Assembly: GCA_023426365.1 (NCBI GenBank)
Contig: JAFAAW010000054.1
Location: 1 to 21,613 of the forward strand
Source of the DNA: Pseudomonadota bacterium
Lineage (GTDB): Bacteria > Pseudomonadota > Alphaproteobacteria > Rhodospirillales > Magnetospirillaceae
Length of the DNA: 21,613 nt
Reading direction: 5' to 3'
Every line of letters begins with the position of its first letter. The stretch's first letter is position 1. A model generated the notes under the pieces. The model searched no databases. It was not told where the DNA came from and saw only the letters and a list, made by a program, of their open reading frames with translations. Positions 15,278 to 21,565 of the stretch are shown here, in pieces. The position numbers and the translations under genes were made by a program.

Positions 15278-15954
15278 CAGGCATGTCCTCGGCGGTTGGC
15301 CTTGCGCAGCGCCTTGACCTCGGCTTCCAGCTCGGCCAGGCGCGCATCGCGGGCGGCGGCGCCCGCCAGGGCCGGCGCGATCAGCGCCTGACGCAGGGTT
15401 TCCACGTTCTGGCGCATGTGGGTGGCGGCTTCGAGTGCGGCATCGGCGACCCGGCGGGCGGGGTTGGCCAGCGGTCCCAGCACGCTGGTCAGGTCGGCGA
15501 TCAGGTCGATGCCGGCGCCGTCGATGGCGTTGCGGAGCGCCACCACCACCTCGGTGTCGCCCTCGATCAGCAACTGGCGGGAAAAGAACAGGGCGTCGCC
15601 GTCCATCTTGCCCTCGGCCAGCGCGATCAGCGTCTCCAGCGGGCCGCGGATGGTGGCGTGCGACTCGTCGGGATCGACGGCGCGGCGCACGGTCAGGCGC
15701 GGCTGTTCGGTGTTGGGTTCCAGCAGCAGCACGAAGGGCAGATCGACGGGATCGATGCACACCACCTTGTCCTGGAACGGCTCCATGCGTTCCAGGATGT
15801 CGGGATGGCGCTTCCTGACCACCCGCAGCATGGCGTCGAACACCGGCTGCAGCACCGCCGGGCGCAGCGGCTTGAGCGCCAGCCCCAGCAACAGCACCGG
15901 CGAAAATGGAGGTGTCATGGGCTTCGCGCCCGACCGGAACTGGCCTTCCATCAT
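15277..15954 (-). CDS. ubiT: SCP2-domain ubiquinone biosynthesis accessory protein UbiT
   Basis: This 225-residue protein has an SCP2-type lipid-binding domain in the middle (about 50-160) and a charged C-terminal coiled helix (about 190-225). UbiT is the lipid-binding accessory factor of the O2-independent ubiquinone pathway, comparable to UbiJ in the aerobic one, and is thought to present the polyprenyl intermediates to the enzymes. The domain itself is diverse; the assignment is firm because of the coupled ubiU and ubiV downstream. It is longer than E. coli UbiT (174). The start at 15954 is preceded by GGGGAA. A second ATG is adjacent at 15951, and an internal ATG at 15918 is a poorer alternative. 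The FNR-like box upstream suggests induction under low oxygen. Confidence 0.9.
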   Translation of the reverse strand: MMEGQFRSGAKPMTPPFSPVLLLGLALKPLRPAVLQPVFDAMLRVVRKRHPDILERMEPFQDKVVCIDPVDLPFVLLLEPNTEQPRLTVRRAVDPDESHATIRGPLETLIALAEGKMDGDALFFSRQLLIEGDTEVVVALRNAIDGAGIDLIADLTSVLGPLANPARRVADAALEAATHMRQNVETLRQALIAPALAGAAARDARLAELEAEVKALRKANRRGHA

Positions 15955-15983
15955 GACTCGCAGGTTCCCCGAAAGATGGCTGC

Positions 15984-16025
15984 ATTCTTTCGACGGTCAT
16001 ATCCCCCCTCATTGATTGCCGTCAA
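15984..16025 (-). promoter_or_regulatory. FNR/Anr-type box and -10 element upstream of ubiT-U-V
   Basis: On the minus strand TTGACGGCAATCAA (16025-16012) matches the FNR consensus TTGAT-N4-ATCAA at nine of ten positions. Its centre (16018.5) is 41.5 bases from a predicted start at about 15977, the standard class II activator position. AAGAAT (15989-15984) then lies exactly at -12 to -7 and matches four of six -10 bases. The resulting leader of about 23 bases contains the GGGGAA ribosome-binding site. These are sequence observations; binding is inferred. Confidence 0.65.
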
Positions 16026-16046
16026 GCAAGGCGGCCCGATCCCCCC

Positions 16047-16075
16047 TTGGTTAGGTAGCCGATTAGAGATAGAAC
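16047..16075 (+). promoter_or_regulatory. Possible promoter of the receiver-cNMP gene
   Basis: TTGGTT (16047-16052) is followed after 17 bases by TAGAAC (16070-16075). Transcription would start near 16082, giving a leader of about 47 bases. The FNR-like box would then be centred about 63 bases upstream, near a class I activator position, so it might serve both directions. Confidence 0.4.
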
Positions 16076-16128
16076 AGAAGAGTGAAGGGTGCGCACAGGG
16101 GGCGGCGGGCCTTGGCATCGGGGTTTGC

Positions 16129-17127
16129 ATGATCGTCGACATCGACCTGTCTCCGGTCAATGTGCTGATCGTTGACGACAGCCGCTACGCGCGTTCGTTC
16201 ATCAAGTCCGCGCTGTTTTCATTCGGCGTGCGCAACGTGGCCGAGGCCGGCGACGGCCCGGCGGGGGTCGAGATCCTGCGCACGCAGAAGATCGACCTCG
16301 TGCTGGTGGATCACGACATGCAGCCCATGGACGGCATCGTCTTCACCCGGCTGGTGCGCGCCGGCGATGAGGTGCCGTGCCGCGAGGTGCCCATCGTCAT
16401 GATCTCGGGCATGGCCGAGATGGACAAGGTGATCGAGGCCCGCAACGCCGGCGTCAACGAATTCCTGGTCAAGCCGCTTTCCGCCGATTCCCTGTTCCGC
16501 CGGGTGCGCAACGCGCTGGTCAACCCGCGCCCCTTCGTGGTCACCGATGCCTACGTGGGGCCGTGCCGGCGCACGGTGCAGCGCGCCGTCCCCGAGGGAC
16601 TGGAGCGTCGCATCGCCGCGCCCCTGCCCAAGCCCATGCCGCTGGTGGTGGTGCCGCCCGGCGTGGCCCAGCCCATCATCCGCCGGGCGGTGGCGCAGGG
16701 CCAGCAGGCGGCCAAGGACGGCGGCTCGGACAAGACCTCGCGCAAGCGCTTCAAGGCCGGCACCGTCATCTTCCGCGAGGGCGAGGCTGGCGACGAGGCC
16801 TATGTGGTCGAGAGCGGCGGCGTCTGCATCGTCAAGGAGGTGCACGGCAAGCCGGTGACGCTGGGCGAGATCGGCTGCCACGGCATCTTCGGGGAAATGG
16901 CGCTGATCGACGACCACCCCCGCATGGCGTCGGCCGTCGCCGCCGAGGACACCGTGTGCATGGTCATCCCCAAGGCGGCGCTGAAGGCGCAGATCAACCG
17001 CACCCCCGATCTGGTGATCCTGGTGGTGGAGACCCTGCTGCACGACATCCGCAAGATGGGCCGCGAACTGGTCGAGGCCCGCGCCCGCGTCAAGGCCAAG
17101 CGCGAAAGCGCGGCCGCGGCCGGCTGA
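16129..17127 (+). CDS. CheY-like receiver fused to a cyclic nucleotide-binding domain
   Basis: This 332-residue cytoplasmic protein has a receiver domain (about 8-132; acidic pocket D16/D17, phosphoacceptor D61 in VLVDHDMQPMDG, switch S93, lysine K115). A 70-residue Pro/Ala/Arg-rich linker follows, then a CAP-type cyclic nucleotide-binding domain (about 205-320). In the latter, FREGEAGDEAYVVESG and FGEMALIDDHPRMASAVA correspond to the beta-barrel entry and the phosphate-binding cassette. No helix-turn-helix or enzymatic output is present, so it may work as a phosphorylation- and nucleotide-dependent adaptor. The CAP domain may bind cAMP or cGMP, or may have lost ligand binding. The ATG gives a normal receiver start and follows GGGG at six bases. 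It is divergent from ubiT and convergent with the DnaJ-type gene. Confidence 0.88.
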   Translation: MIVDIDLSPVNVLIVDDSRYARSFIKSALFSFGVRNVAEAGDGPAGVEILRTQKIDLVLVDHDMQPMDGIVFTRLVRAGDEVPCREVPIVMISGMAEMDKVIEARNAGVNEFLVKPLSADSLFRRVRNALVNPRPFVVTDAYVGPCRRTVQRAVPEGLERRIAAPLPKPMPLVVVPPGVAQPIIRRAVAQGQQAAKDGGSDKTSRKRFKAGTVIFREGEAGDEAYVVESGGVCIVKEVHGKPVTLGEIGCHGIFGEMALIDDHPRMASAVAAEDTVCMVIPKAALKAQINRTPDLVILVVETLLHDIRKMGRELVEARARVKAKRESAAAAG

Positions 17128-17168
17128 GCCGCCCACCCGTCATGCGGCTGAGCCGCCCACCCGTCATC
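17121..17168 (+). repeat. Tandem duplication of a 24-bp unit over the stop codon
   Basis: The 24-bp unit beginning CGGCTGAGCCGCCC occurs twice head to tail (17121-17144 and 17145-17168) with 23 of 24 bases identical. The first copy contains the TGA that ends the receiver-cNMP gene, and the second repeats that TGA downstream. It looks like a recent slippage duplication. Confidence 0.9.
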
Positions 17169-17172
17169 CGGT

Positions 17173-17202
17173 TTCGCCGCCGCCTCAATCGTCGGCGGCG
17201 AA
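17173..17202. terminator. Perfect 10-bp inverted repeat between convergent genes
   Basis: TTCGCCGCCG (17173-17182) pairs with CGGCGGCGAA (17193-17202) around a 10-base loop. It covers the last codons and stop of the minus-strand DnaJ-type gene and lies just after the end of the plus-strand gene. It may act as a two-way terminator, without T-runs. Confidence 0.45.
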
Positions 17203-18678
17203 GCGGTCGGGGTCCAGCGGCTGGGGCTGGCGCGGATCGCCCGGCGCGGTGACCAGGCTGATTTCGGGCATGGCGGTCAGCGACTGGGCGCGCGCCGTGG
17301 ACACCTGCCTGTAGGTCAGGGTGAACGGCATCAGCCCGGCCTCCATGTCGGCGCTGAAAATCCCGCACGAGCGGGAATAGGCTGCGCCGGTGGCGAATTC
17401 GATGCGGTAGGTGCCGTCGGGGATGCCGTTGACGCCGATGGTATAGGTGGCGGGCACGAAATAGGCCACCACCGTGTTGCCGCTGGCGGTCTTGAGCTTG
17501 ACCACCGCATCCTTGCGGCCGTCGTTGTGGATCAGCAGGCGATGCTCGCCGGTGGCGCGGCGCACCAGCACCTCGCCCGATTGCGGCGGGCTGCCACGGT
17601 TGGCGGCGCACCATTCCTGCTTGAACAGCGATCCCGACCCGGCATACAGCGCCCGCGTGGTCACCCAGCCCTCGACCCCGGCGGGGGTTTTCACCCGCGA
17701 CCATTCGTCGCCTTCGGTGCCGATCACCTGGACGGTGGTGAAGCGGTCCAGCAGCGCCAGCACCGGCGTGCCCTCGCCCGGCGCCTGCCGCAATTTCAGG
17801 TCGGCGGTGGCCACGTGGCGGATGTCGCCGATCTCGGCGGCGCGCACCGCGATGCCGGCGGCGGTGGCCACCGGCTGGTCCCACGGCTTGGCGGCGATCA
17901 GCGCGAACACTCCGATCACCGCCGGCAGCGCCAGCAGCGGCGCGGCCTGGGCGGCGAACACGCCGCCGGCCCACGGTGCCCAGCGGGTGCGCAGGCGGCG
18001 GCCCGGGGTAGAGGGAATGGCGGCGCGCAGTTCCTCGACCTGGCGCTTGTGCACCGACAGCCGGGCAAAGCCGGCCGCCTGATCGGCCAGGGCGCGGGCC
18101 AGGTCGAATTCATCGAGCGCCAGGAAGGCGCGGGCCTGACGTATCAGCAGCCGTGCGTTCTGGTCGCGCGGCTTGCTGCCGCCGAACAGGTTGCGGACCA
18201 GGGCCAGCGGCGCCAGCACCAGCCCGGGCGGCGACCACCAGCCGTGCAGCCAGGTATTGGTGCTGGCGCGCACGGCCATGATGTCGGCGCAGTCCCGGCA
18301 GAAAATTCCCTCGACCCGGTGGCGTTTCGCCCACAGCAGGTAACTTTTGACCTGATGGAAGACCACATAGCGGGGCTGGGCGGTGATGGCGCCGCAATGG
18401 GAACAGGTGAACGGCGTGGCCGGATAATCGTCGCCGTCCTGGGTCAGCGGATGCACGCCGGTGGCTTCGTATTCGGCGCGGTGGACCACGTCGCGCAGCA
18501 CCCGGTATGCCTCGGCAAGGCGTTGGAATTCCTCGGCCGCCTGGCTTGAGCGGTTGCGGTCGGGGTGCACCGCCTTGACCCGCGAGCGGTAGGCCGCCTT
18601 GATGGCGGCCAGGTCGGCGCCGGGGGCAAGCCCCAGCACCGCGTAATAGCCCTTGGGGTCTTGGAACATGGACGTCAT
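17185..18678 (-). CDS. DnaJ-domain membrane protein with zinc ribbon and SH3-like domain
   Basis: This 497-residue protein joins several modules. An N-terminal J-domain (about 9-72) carries the HPD motif at 38-40, which stimulates DnaK ATPase. A four-cysteine zinc ribbon is formed by C92/C95 and C127/C130. Hydrophobic stretches at about 150-165 and, more clearly, at 238-262 act as membrane segment(s). A bacterial SH3-like domain spans about 287-345 (LKLRQAPGEGTPVLALLDR...GWVTTRALY). The C-terminal 150 residues are beta-rich with a possible C357/C438 pair. The J-domain should face the cytoplasm and the SH3 part the periplasm. The architecture differs from DnaJ, CbpA and DjlA. The start at 18678 (MTSMFQDPKGYY) fits the J-domain; ATG 18669 is an alternative. 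The partner and substrate are unknown. Confidence 0.85.
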   Translation of the reverse strand: MTSMFQDPKGYYAVLGLAPGADLAAIKAAYRSRVKAVHPDRNRSSQAAEEFQRLAEAYRVLRDVVHRAEYEATGVHPLTQDGDDYPATPFTCSHCGAITAQPRYVVFHQVKSYLLWAKRHRVEGIFCRDCADIMAVRASTNTWLHGWWSPPGLVLAPLALVRNLFGGSKPRDQNARLLIRQARAFLALDEFDLARALADQAAGFARLSVHKRQVEELRAAIPSTPGRRLRTRWAPWAGGVFAAQAAPLLALPAVIGVFALIAAKPWDQPVATAAGIAVRAAEIGDIRHVATADLKLRQAPGEGTPVLALLDRFTTVQVIGTEGDEWSRVKTPAGVEGWVTTRALYAGSGSLFKQEWCAANRGSPPQSGEVLVRRATGEHRLLIHNDGRKDAVVKLKTASGNTVVAYFVPATYTIGVNGIPDGTYRIEFATGAAYSRSCGIFSADMEAGLMPFTLTYRQVSTARAQSLTAMPEISLVTAPGDPRQPQPLDPDRFAADD

Positions 18679-18729
18679 GGCGCTCAATTTTGCACGTTCT
18701 TGCCCTGGGTCAAGCAATCCGCGTGCCTG

Positions 18730-19572
18730 CTAGGACGCCAGGATGGCGGCAAGACCTTCGCGATAGGTGGGATGGCGCAGCACCACGCCCAGCTCGCGCT
18801 TGATGCGGTCGTTGGATACCCGCTTGTTGTCGGCATAGAACGACAGCGCCATGGGCGACAGGCCGGCCTTGGCCTCGTCCCACGGAATTTCGGGCGGCGC
18901 GGCCATGCCCAGAAGCTGGCAGGCATAAGCGATGACGTCCTGGGGCGGCGCCGCGTCGTCGTCGCAGACGTTGTAGGCGGCGCCCGGATTGGGCCGCGCC
19001 AGCGACGCCAGCACGGTGGCGGCGATGTCGTCCACGTGGATGCGGCTGAACACCTGTCCGGGCTTGACGATGCGGCGGGCGCGGCCGTCGCGCACCGTGT
19101 CGATGGCCGAGCGGCCGGGGCCGTAGATGCCGGCCAGGCGGAAGACGTGCACGGGCAGGCCGCTGGCCTGCCACGCGGCCTCGGCGGCGGCGCGGCGGCG
19201 CGAGCGGTCCAGCGTGGGGGAGAGCGGCGAGTCCTCGGTCACCCAGGCGCCGCCGCAATCGCCATAGACCCCGGTGGTGGACAGATAGCCGGCCCAGGCC
19301 GGCGCCACGGCCCGCAGCCGCTGGCCGCACAGGTCCAGCACGGGATCGCCGTGCTCGTCGGGCGGCACCGACGACAGCACGGCGGTCACCCCGTCCAGCG
19401 CGTCGTCGGGCAGCGGATGGTCGCGGTCGAACGGGAACACCCGCACGCCCGGCAGGTCGGCCGCCTCGCCCGAGCGGGTGGTGCCCGCCACCTGCCAGCC
19501 CGCCGCCAGCAGGGCGCGGGCGATGACGCGGCCGGAAAAACCCATCCCGAACAGAAAGAAGCGGCGGCTCAT
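18730..19572 (-). CDS. SDR-family NAD(P)-dependent epimerase/oxidoreductase (YeeZ-like)
   Basis: This 280-residue protein has an N-terminal Rossmann fold with the nucleotide-binding glycines GMGFSG (9-14), R33 after the second strand, and STTGVYGDCGGAWVTE (98-113), the active-site region with Y103. FRLAGIYGPGRSA (144-156) and SRIHVDDIA (176-184) are typical of extended SDR enzymes related to E. coli YeeZ. The substrate is unknown; sugar-nucleotide or lipid carbonyls are usual for the class. The start at 19572 is preceded by GGAAGGAA at good spacing and gives the canonical N-terminus. It lies 51 bp upstream of the DnaJ-type gene on the same strand and may be co-transcribed with it. It diverges from the TPR gene across 93 bp. 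Confidence 0.9.
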   Translation of the reverse strand: MSRRFFLFGMGFSGRVIARALLAAGWQVAGTTRSGEAADLPGVRVFPFDRDHPLPDDALDGVTAVLSSVPPDEHGDPVLDLCGQRLRAVAPAWAGYLSTTGVYGDCGGAWVTEDSPLSPTLDRSRRRAAAEAAWQASGLPVHVFRLAGIYGPGRSAIDTVRDGRARRIVKPGQVFSRIHVDDIAATVLASLARPNPGAAYNVCDDDAAPPQDVIAYACQLLGMAAPPEIPWDEAKAGLSPMALSFYADNKRVSNDRIKRELGVVLRHPTYREGLAAILAS

Positions 19573-19665
19573 GTCTTGTCGTTCCTTCCGCCCGCCAAAC
19601 GGGGGCTTGCCAGGTTGCCGAATCCGGTCAAAGTAATGCCGCAAACTTACGCTTCAAAGGGTCCT

Positions 19666-20415
19666 ATGCGCCGCTTTGTTCTTTTGGCCGTCCTGGCCGC
19701 CGCCATGCCCGCCGTCGCCGCCCGTGCCGAACTGATCAACGGCCCGCAGGAATACCGCACCTGCCTGACCCTTGCGAAGACCAAGCCGGAACAGGGGTGG
19801 GAGGAAGCGCTGACCTGGCAGTCGCTGGGCGGCGGCGAGGCGGCGCGCCATTGCGGCGCCGTCGCCCTGATCGGCCTGGGCAAGTACGGCGAGGCGGCCA
19901 CGCGGCTGGAAACCCTGGCCAATGAAAGCGTGCGCGCCGACGCGGTGCGCGCCGAGATGTTCGCCCAGGCGGCGCAGGCGTGGATCTTGCTGGGCAATCT
20001 GGAGCGCGCCGATGCCGCCCAGCGCGCCGCGCTGACTCTCAGCCCAGGCAATCCCGACATTTTGCTGGATCATGCGGTGCTGCTGGCTCAGTTGCACCAT
20101 TATCCCCAGGCGGTCGAGGTGCTGGCCCAGGTGCTGCGCGCCCAGCCCAACCGCGTCGAGGCGCTGACCCTGCGCGGCTCGGCCTTGCGCTACATGGACA
20201 ATCTGGCCGGCGCCGCCGACGACATCAACGCGGCGCTGAAACTGGACCCCGACTTTCCCGACGCGCTGTTGGAACGCGGCATCCTGCGCCGGATGAGCGG
20301 CGACGATTCCGGCGCGCGTGAGGACTGGCTGCGCACCATCGATCTGGCGCCCGAAAGCGGCGCGGCCGATACCGCGCGCGGCAATCTGGAAAAGATGGAC
20401 GTAAAACAGCAATGA
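19666..20415 (+). CDS. Periplasmic TPR-repeat protein
   Basis: This 249-residue protein begins with a Sec signal peptide (1-21, basic MRR, hydrophobic core, ARA cleavage site before EL). The mature part has TPR helices, clearest at about 97-128, 130-162, 164-195 and 198-230, with the A/G/Y/A/P pattern. Two early cysteines (C33 and C63) could form a disulfide in the periplasm. TPR proteins act as protein-binding scaffolds; nothing here names the partner. The start at 19666 follows AAAGGG and gives the signal peptide directly. An ATG at 19636 would add ten residues before it. It is divergently placed relative to the epimerase gene. Confidence 0.88.
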   Translation: MRRFVLLAVLAAAMPAVAARAELINGPQEYRTCLTLAKTKPEQGWEEALTWQSLGGGEAARHCGAVALIGLGKYGEAATRLETLANESVRADAVRAEMFAQAAQAWILLGNLERADAAQRAALTLSPGNPDILLDHAVLLAQLHHYPQAVEVLAQVLRAQPNRVEALTLRGSALRYMDNLAGAADDINAALKLDPDFPDALLERGILRRMSGDDSGAREDWLRTIDLAPESGAADTARGNLEKMDVKQQ

Positions 20416-20435
20416 TGAATCCCTGGGCGCGATTG

Positions 20436-20447
20436 CTAAAATTTTAG
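20436..20447. promoter_or_regulatory. AT-rich 12-bp palindrome CTAAAATTTTAG
   Basis: A perfect 12-bp palindrome lies 20 bases after the TPR stop. It is flanked by near-symmetric TTG and CAA, in a short AT-rich island (about 20430-20480) inside GC-rich DNA. It could be a regulator's operator for the following phoH leader. It could also be a weak hairpin with a T-run. Confidence 0.35.
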
Positions 20448-20501
20448 TCAAACGACCTGTATTGCGGTTTGATTAAAGTAACGGCAGGGCGTTGATTGTG
20501 G

Positions 20502-20531
20502 GTGACAGCCGGATTCCAAGTCTGCTAGCGT
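20502..20531 (+). promoter_or_regulatory. Possible extended -10 promoter before phoH
   Basis: GTGACA (20502-20507, five of six -35 bases) is followed after 18 bases by TAGCGT (20526-20531) with an upstream TG (20523-20524). Transcription would start near 20538, leaving a leader of about 190 bases before phoH. Confidence 0.35.
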
Positions 20532-20557
20532 TTTTGGCGATTGGCGACTTAAGGACG

Positions 20558-20758
20558 GTGAACGACTTGTCCCTTGCCGCTGCGCCCATTCCCACCGCAT
20601 TTCCGCCCGCAGCGGCGGCCGGCGCATCTGTCTTCGCCGCGTCCCGTCCCACCACCCGTCGCCATGGCGTCGTCCAGGCCCTTCCCGCCGGAAGGGCCTT
20701 CTTCTTTTCCGCATTCCGGGGAGAACAGCATGGCCAAGCGAGTCGCGCGAACCGCTAA
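20558..20758 (+). CDS. Possible leader ORF overlapping the phoH start
   Basis: An open frame of 66 codons runs from a GTG at 20558, or a TTG at 20567, to a TAA at 20758. It crosses the terminator-like hairpin and overlaps the first 29 bases of phoH in another frame. AAGGA lies at 20551-20555, close to the GTG but at about 11 bases from the TTG. The predicted peptide is Ala/Pro/Arg-rich and resembles nothing I know, and codon use is only moderately GC-rich at third positions. It may be a chance frame, or a regulatory leader whose translation affects phoH. Confidence 0.25.
   Translation: MNDLSLAAAPIPTAFPPAAAAGASVFAASRPTTRRHGVVQALPAGRAFFFSAFRGEQHGQASRANR
20676..20710 (+). terminator. Intrinsic-terminator-like hairpin in the phoH leader
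   Basis: AGGCCCTTCC (20676-20685) pairs perfectly with GGAAGGGCCT (20690-20699) around a CGCC loop, followed by TCTTCTTTTCC. This is the best intrinsic terminator shape in the window. It lies before phoH rather than after a gene, 20 bases upstream of the start codon. Confidence 0.65.
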
Positions 20759-21458
20759 GTCCGAGTCCGTGGTCACCCTGTATCCGGCCGATGCCGACTG
20801 GCATCCGCTGGGCGAGGAGGGGCCGCGCGACCGCAGCTACACCCGCAAGGTCCGCCCGCAAAGCGACGGCCAGCGCCGGTTGATGGCGGCGGTGCGCGAA
20901 CACCATCTGACCCTGGCGCTGGGGCCGGCCGGCACCGGCAAGACCTATCTGGCCATCTCGGCGGCGGTCGAGGCCTTCGACGAAGGCCGGGTGTCGCGCA
21001 TCATCCTGTCGCGCCCGGCGGTCGAGGCGGGCGAGTCCCTGGGCTTCCTGCCCGGCGACATGCAGGAAAAGCTGGCCCCTTACCTGCGCCCGCTCTACGA
21101 CGCGCTGTCGGACCGCCTGGGCGGCAAGCGGCTGCGCGCCTGCCTGTCCGACGGCACCATCGAGATCGCCCCCATCGCCTATATGCGCGGGCGCACGCTC
21201 AACAACGCCTTCGTGGTGATCGACGAGGCGCAGAACTGCACCTACGGCCAGATCAAGATGCTGCTGACCCGGCTGGGCTGGCATTCCACCATGGTGCTGA
21301 CCGGCGACCCCGACCAGACCGACCTGCTGCCCGGCCTGTCCGGTCTGGCCGACATCGCCGCCCGGCTGTCGGCGCTGCCGGACGTGGCGGTGGTGGAACT
21401 GGCCGAAGCCGACATCGTGCGCCATCCGCTGGTGGCCAGCATGCTGACCGTGCTCTAG
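20730..21458 (+). CDS. PhoH-like ATPase
   Basis: This 242-residue protein is a P-loop ATPase of the PhoH family, related to the helicase superfamily I core. Walker A is GPAGTGKT (65-72), Walker B is VVIDEAQN (162-169, D165/E166), and the SRPAVEAGESLGFLPGD block (94-110) and LTGDPDQTDL (190-199) are family hallmarks. It is the short form, with no PIN domain as in PhoH2 and no KH domain. Members are linked to RNA metabolism and phosphate stress, but the exact role is unsettled. The ATG at 20730 has a good GGGGAG site. An in-frame ATG at 20664 would place the terminator hairpin inside the coding sequence and has no ribosome-binding site. An IS element begins 31 bp after the stop. Confidence 0.93.
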   Translation: MAKRVARTAKSESVVTLYPADADWHPLGEEGPRDRSYTRKVRPQSDGQRRLMAAVREHHLTLALGPAGTGKTYLAISAAVEAFDEGRVSRIILSRPAVEAGESLGFLPGDMQEKLAPYLRPLYDALSDRLGGKRLRACLSDGTIEIAPIAYMRGRTLNNAFVVIDEAQNCTYGQIKMLLTRLGWHSTMVLTGDPDQTDLLPGLSGLADIAARLSALPDVAVVELAEADIVRHPLVASMLTVL

Positions 21459-21540
21459 GTGTGGAGTCGCATGACGTTGTCACCGGCTAGGTTCTGTACC
21501 CATAAACAGGATTCCCATTGAGGCGAGTTTGTGATTCAAC

Positions 21541-21558
21541 CTCCCAAATGCTTGGGAG
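21541..21558 (+). promoter_or_regulatory. Hairpin sequestering the transposase ribosome-binding site
   Basis: CTCCCAA (21541-21547) pairs with TTGGGAG (21552-21558) around ATGC. The GGGAG Shine-Dalgarno site of the transposase lies in the right arm. CAA/TTG beyond a single mismatch can lengthen the stem. Such structures in insertion sequences limit translation from transcripts that enter from outside. Confidence 0.6.
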
Positions 21559-21565
21559 TTTGGTC

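Noticed and set aside
20664..20666. Upstream in-frame ATG as the start of phoH.
   Set aside because: It has no ribosome-binding site, would put the terminator hairpin in coding sequence, and adds a Pro/Ser-rich stretch unlike the family. GGGGAG before 20730 is much better.
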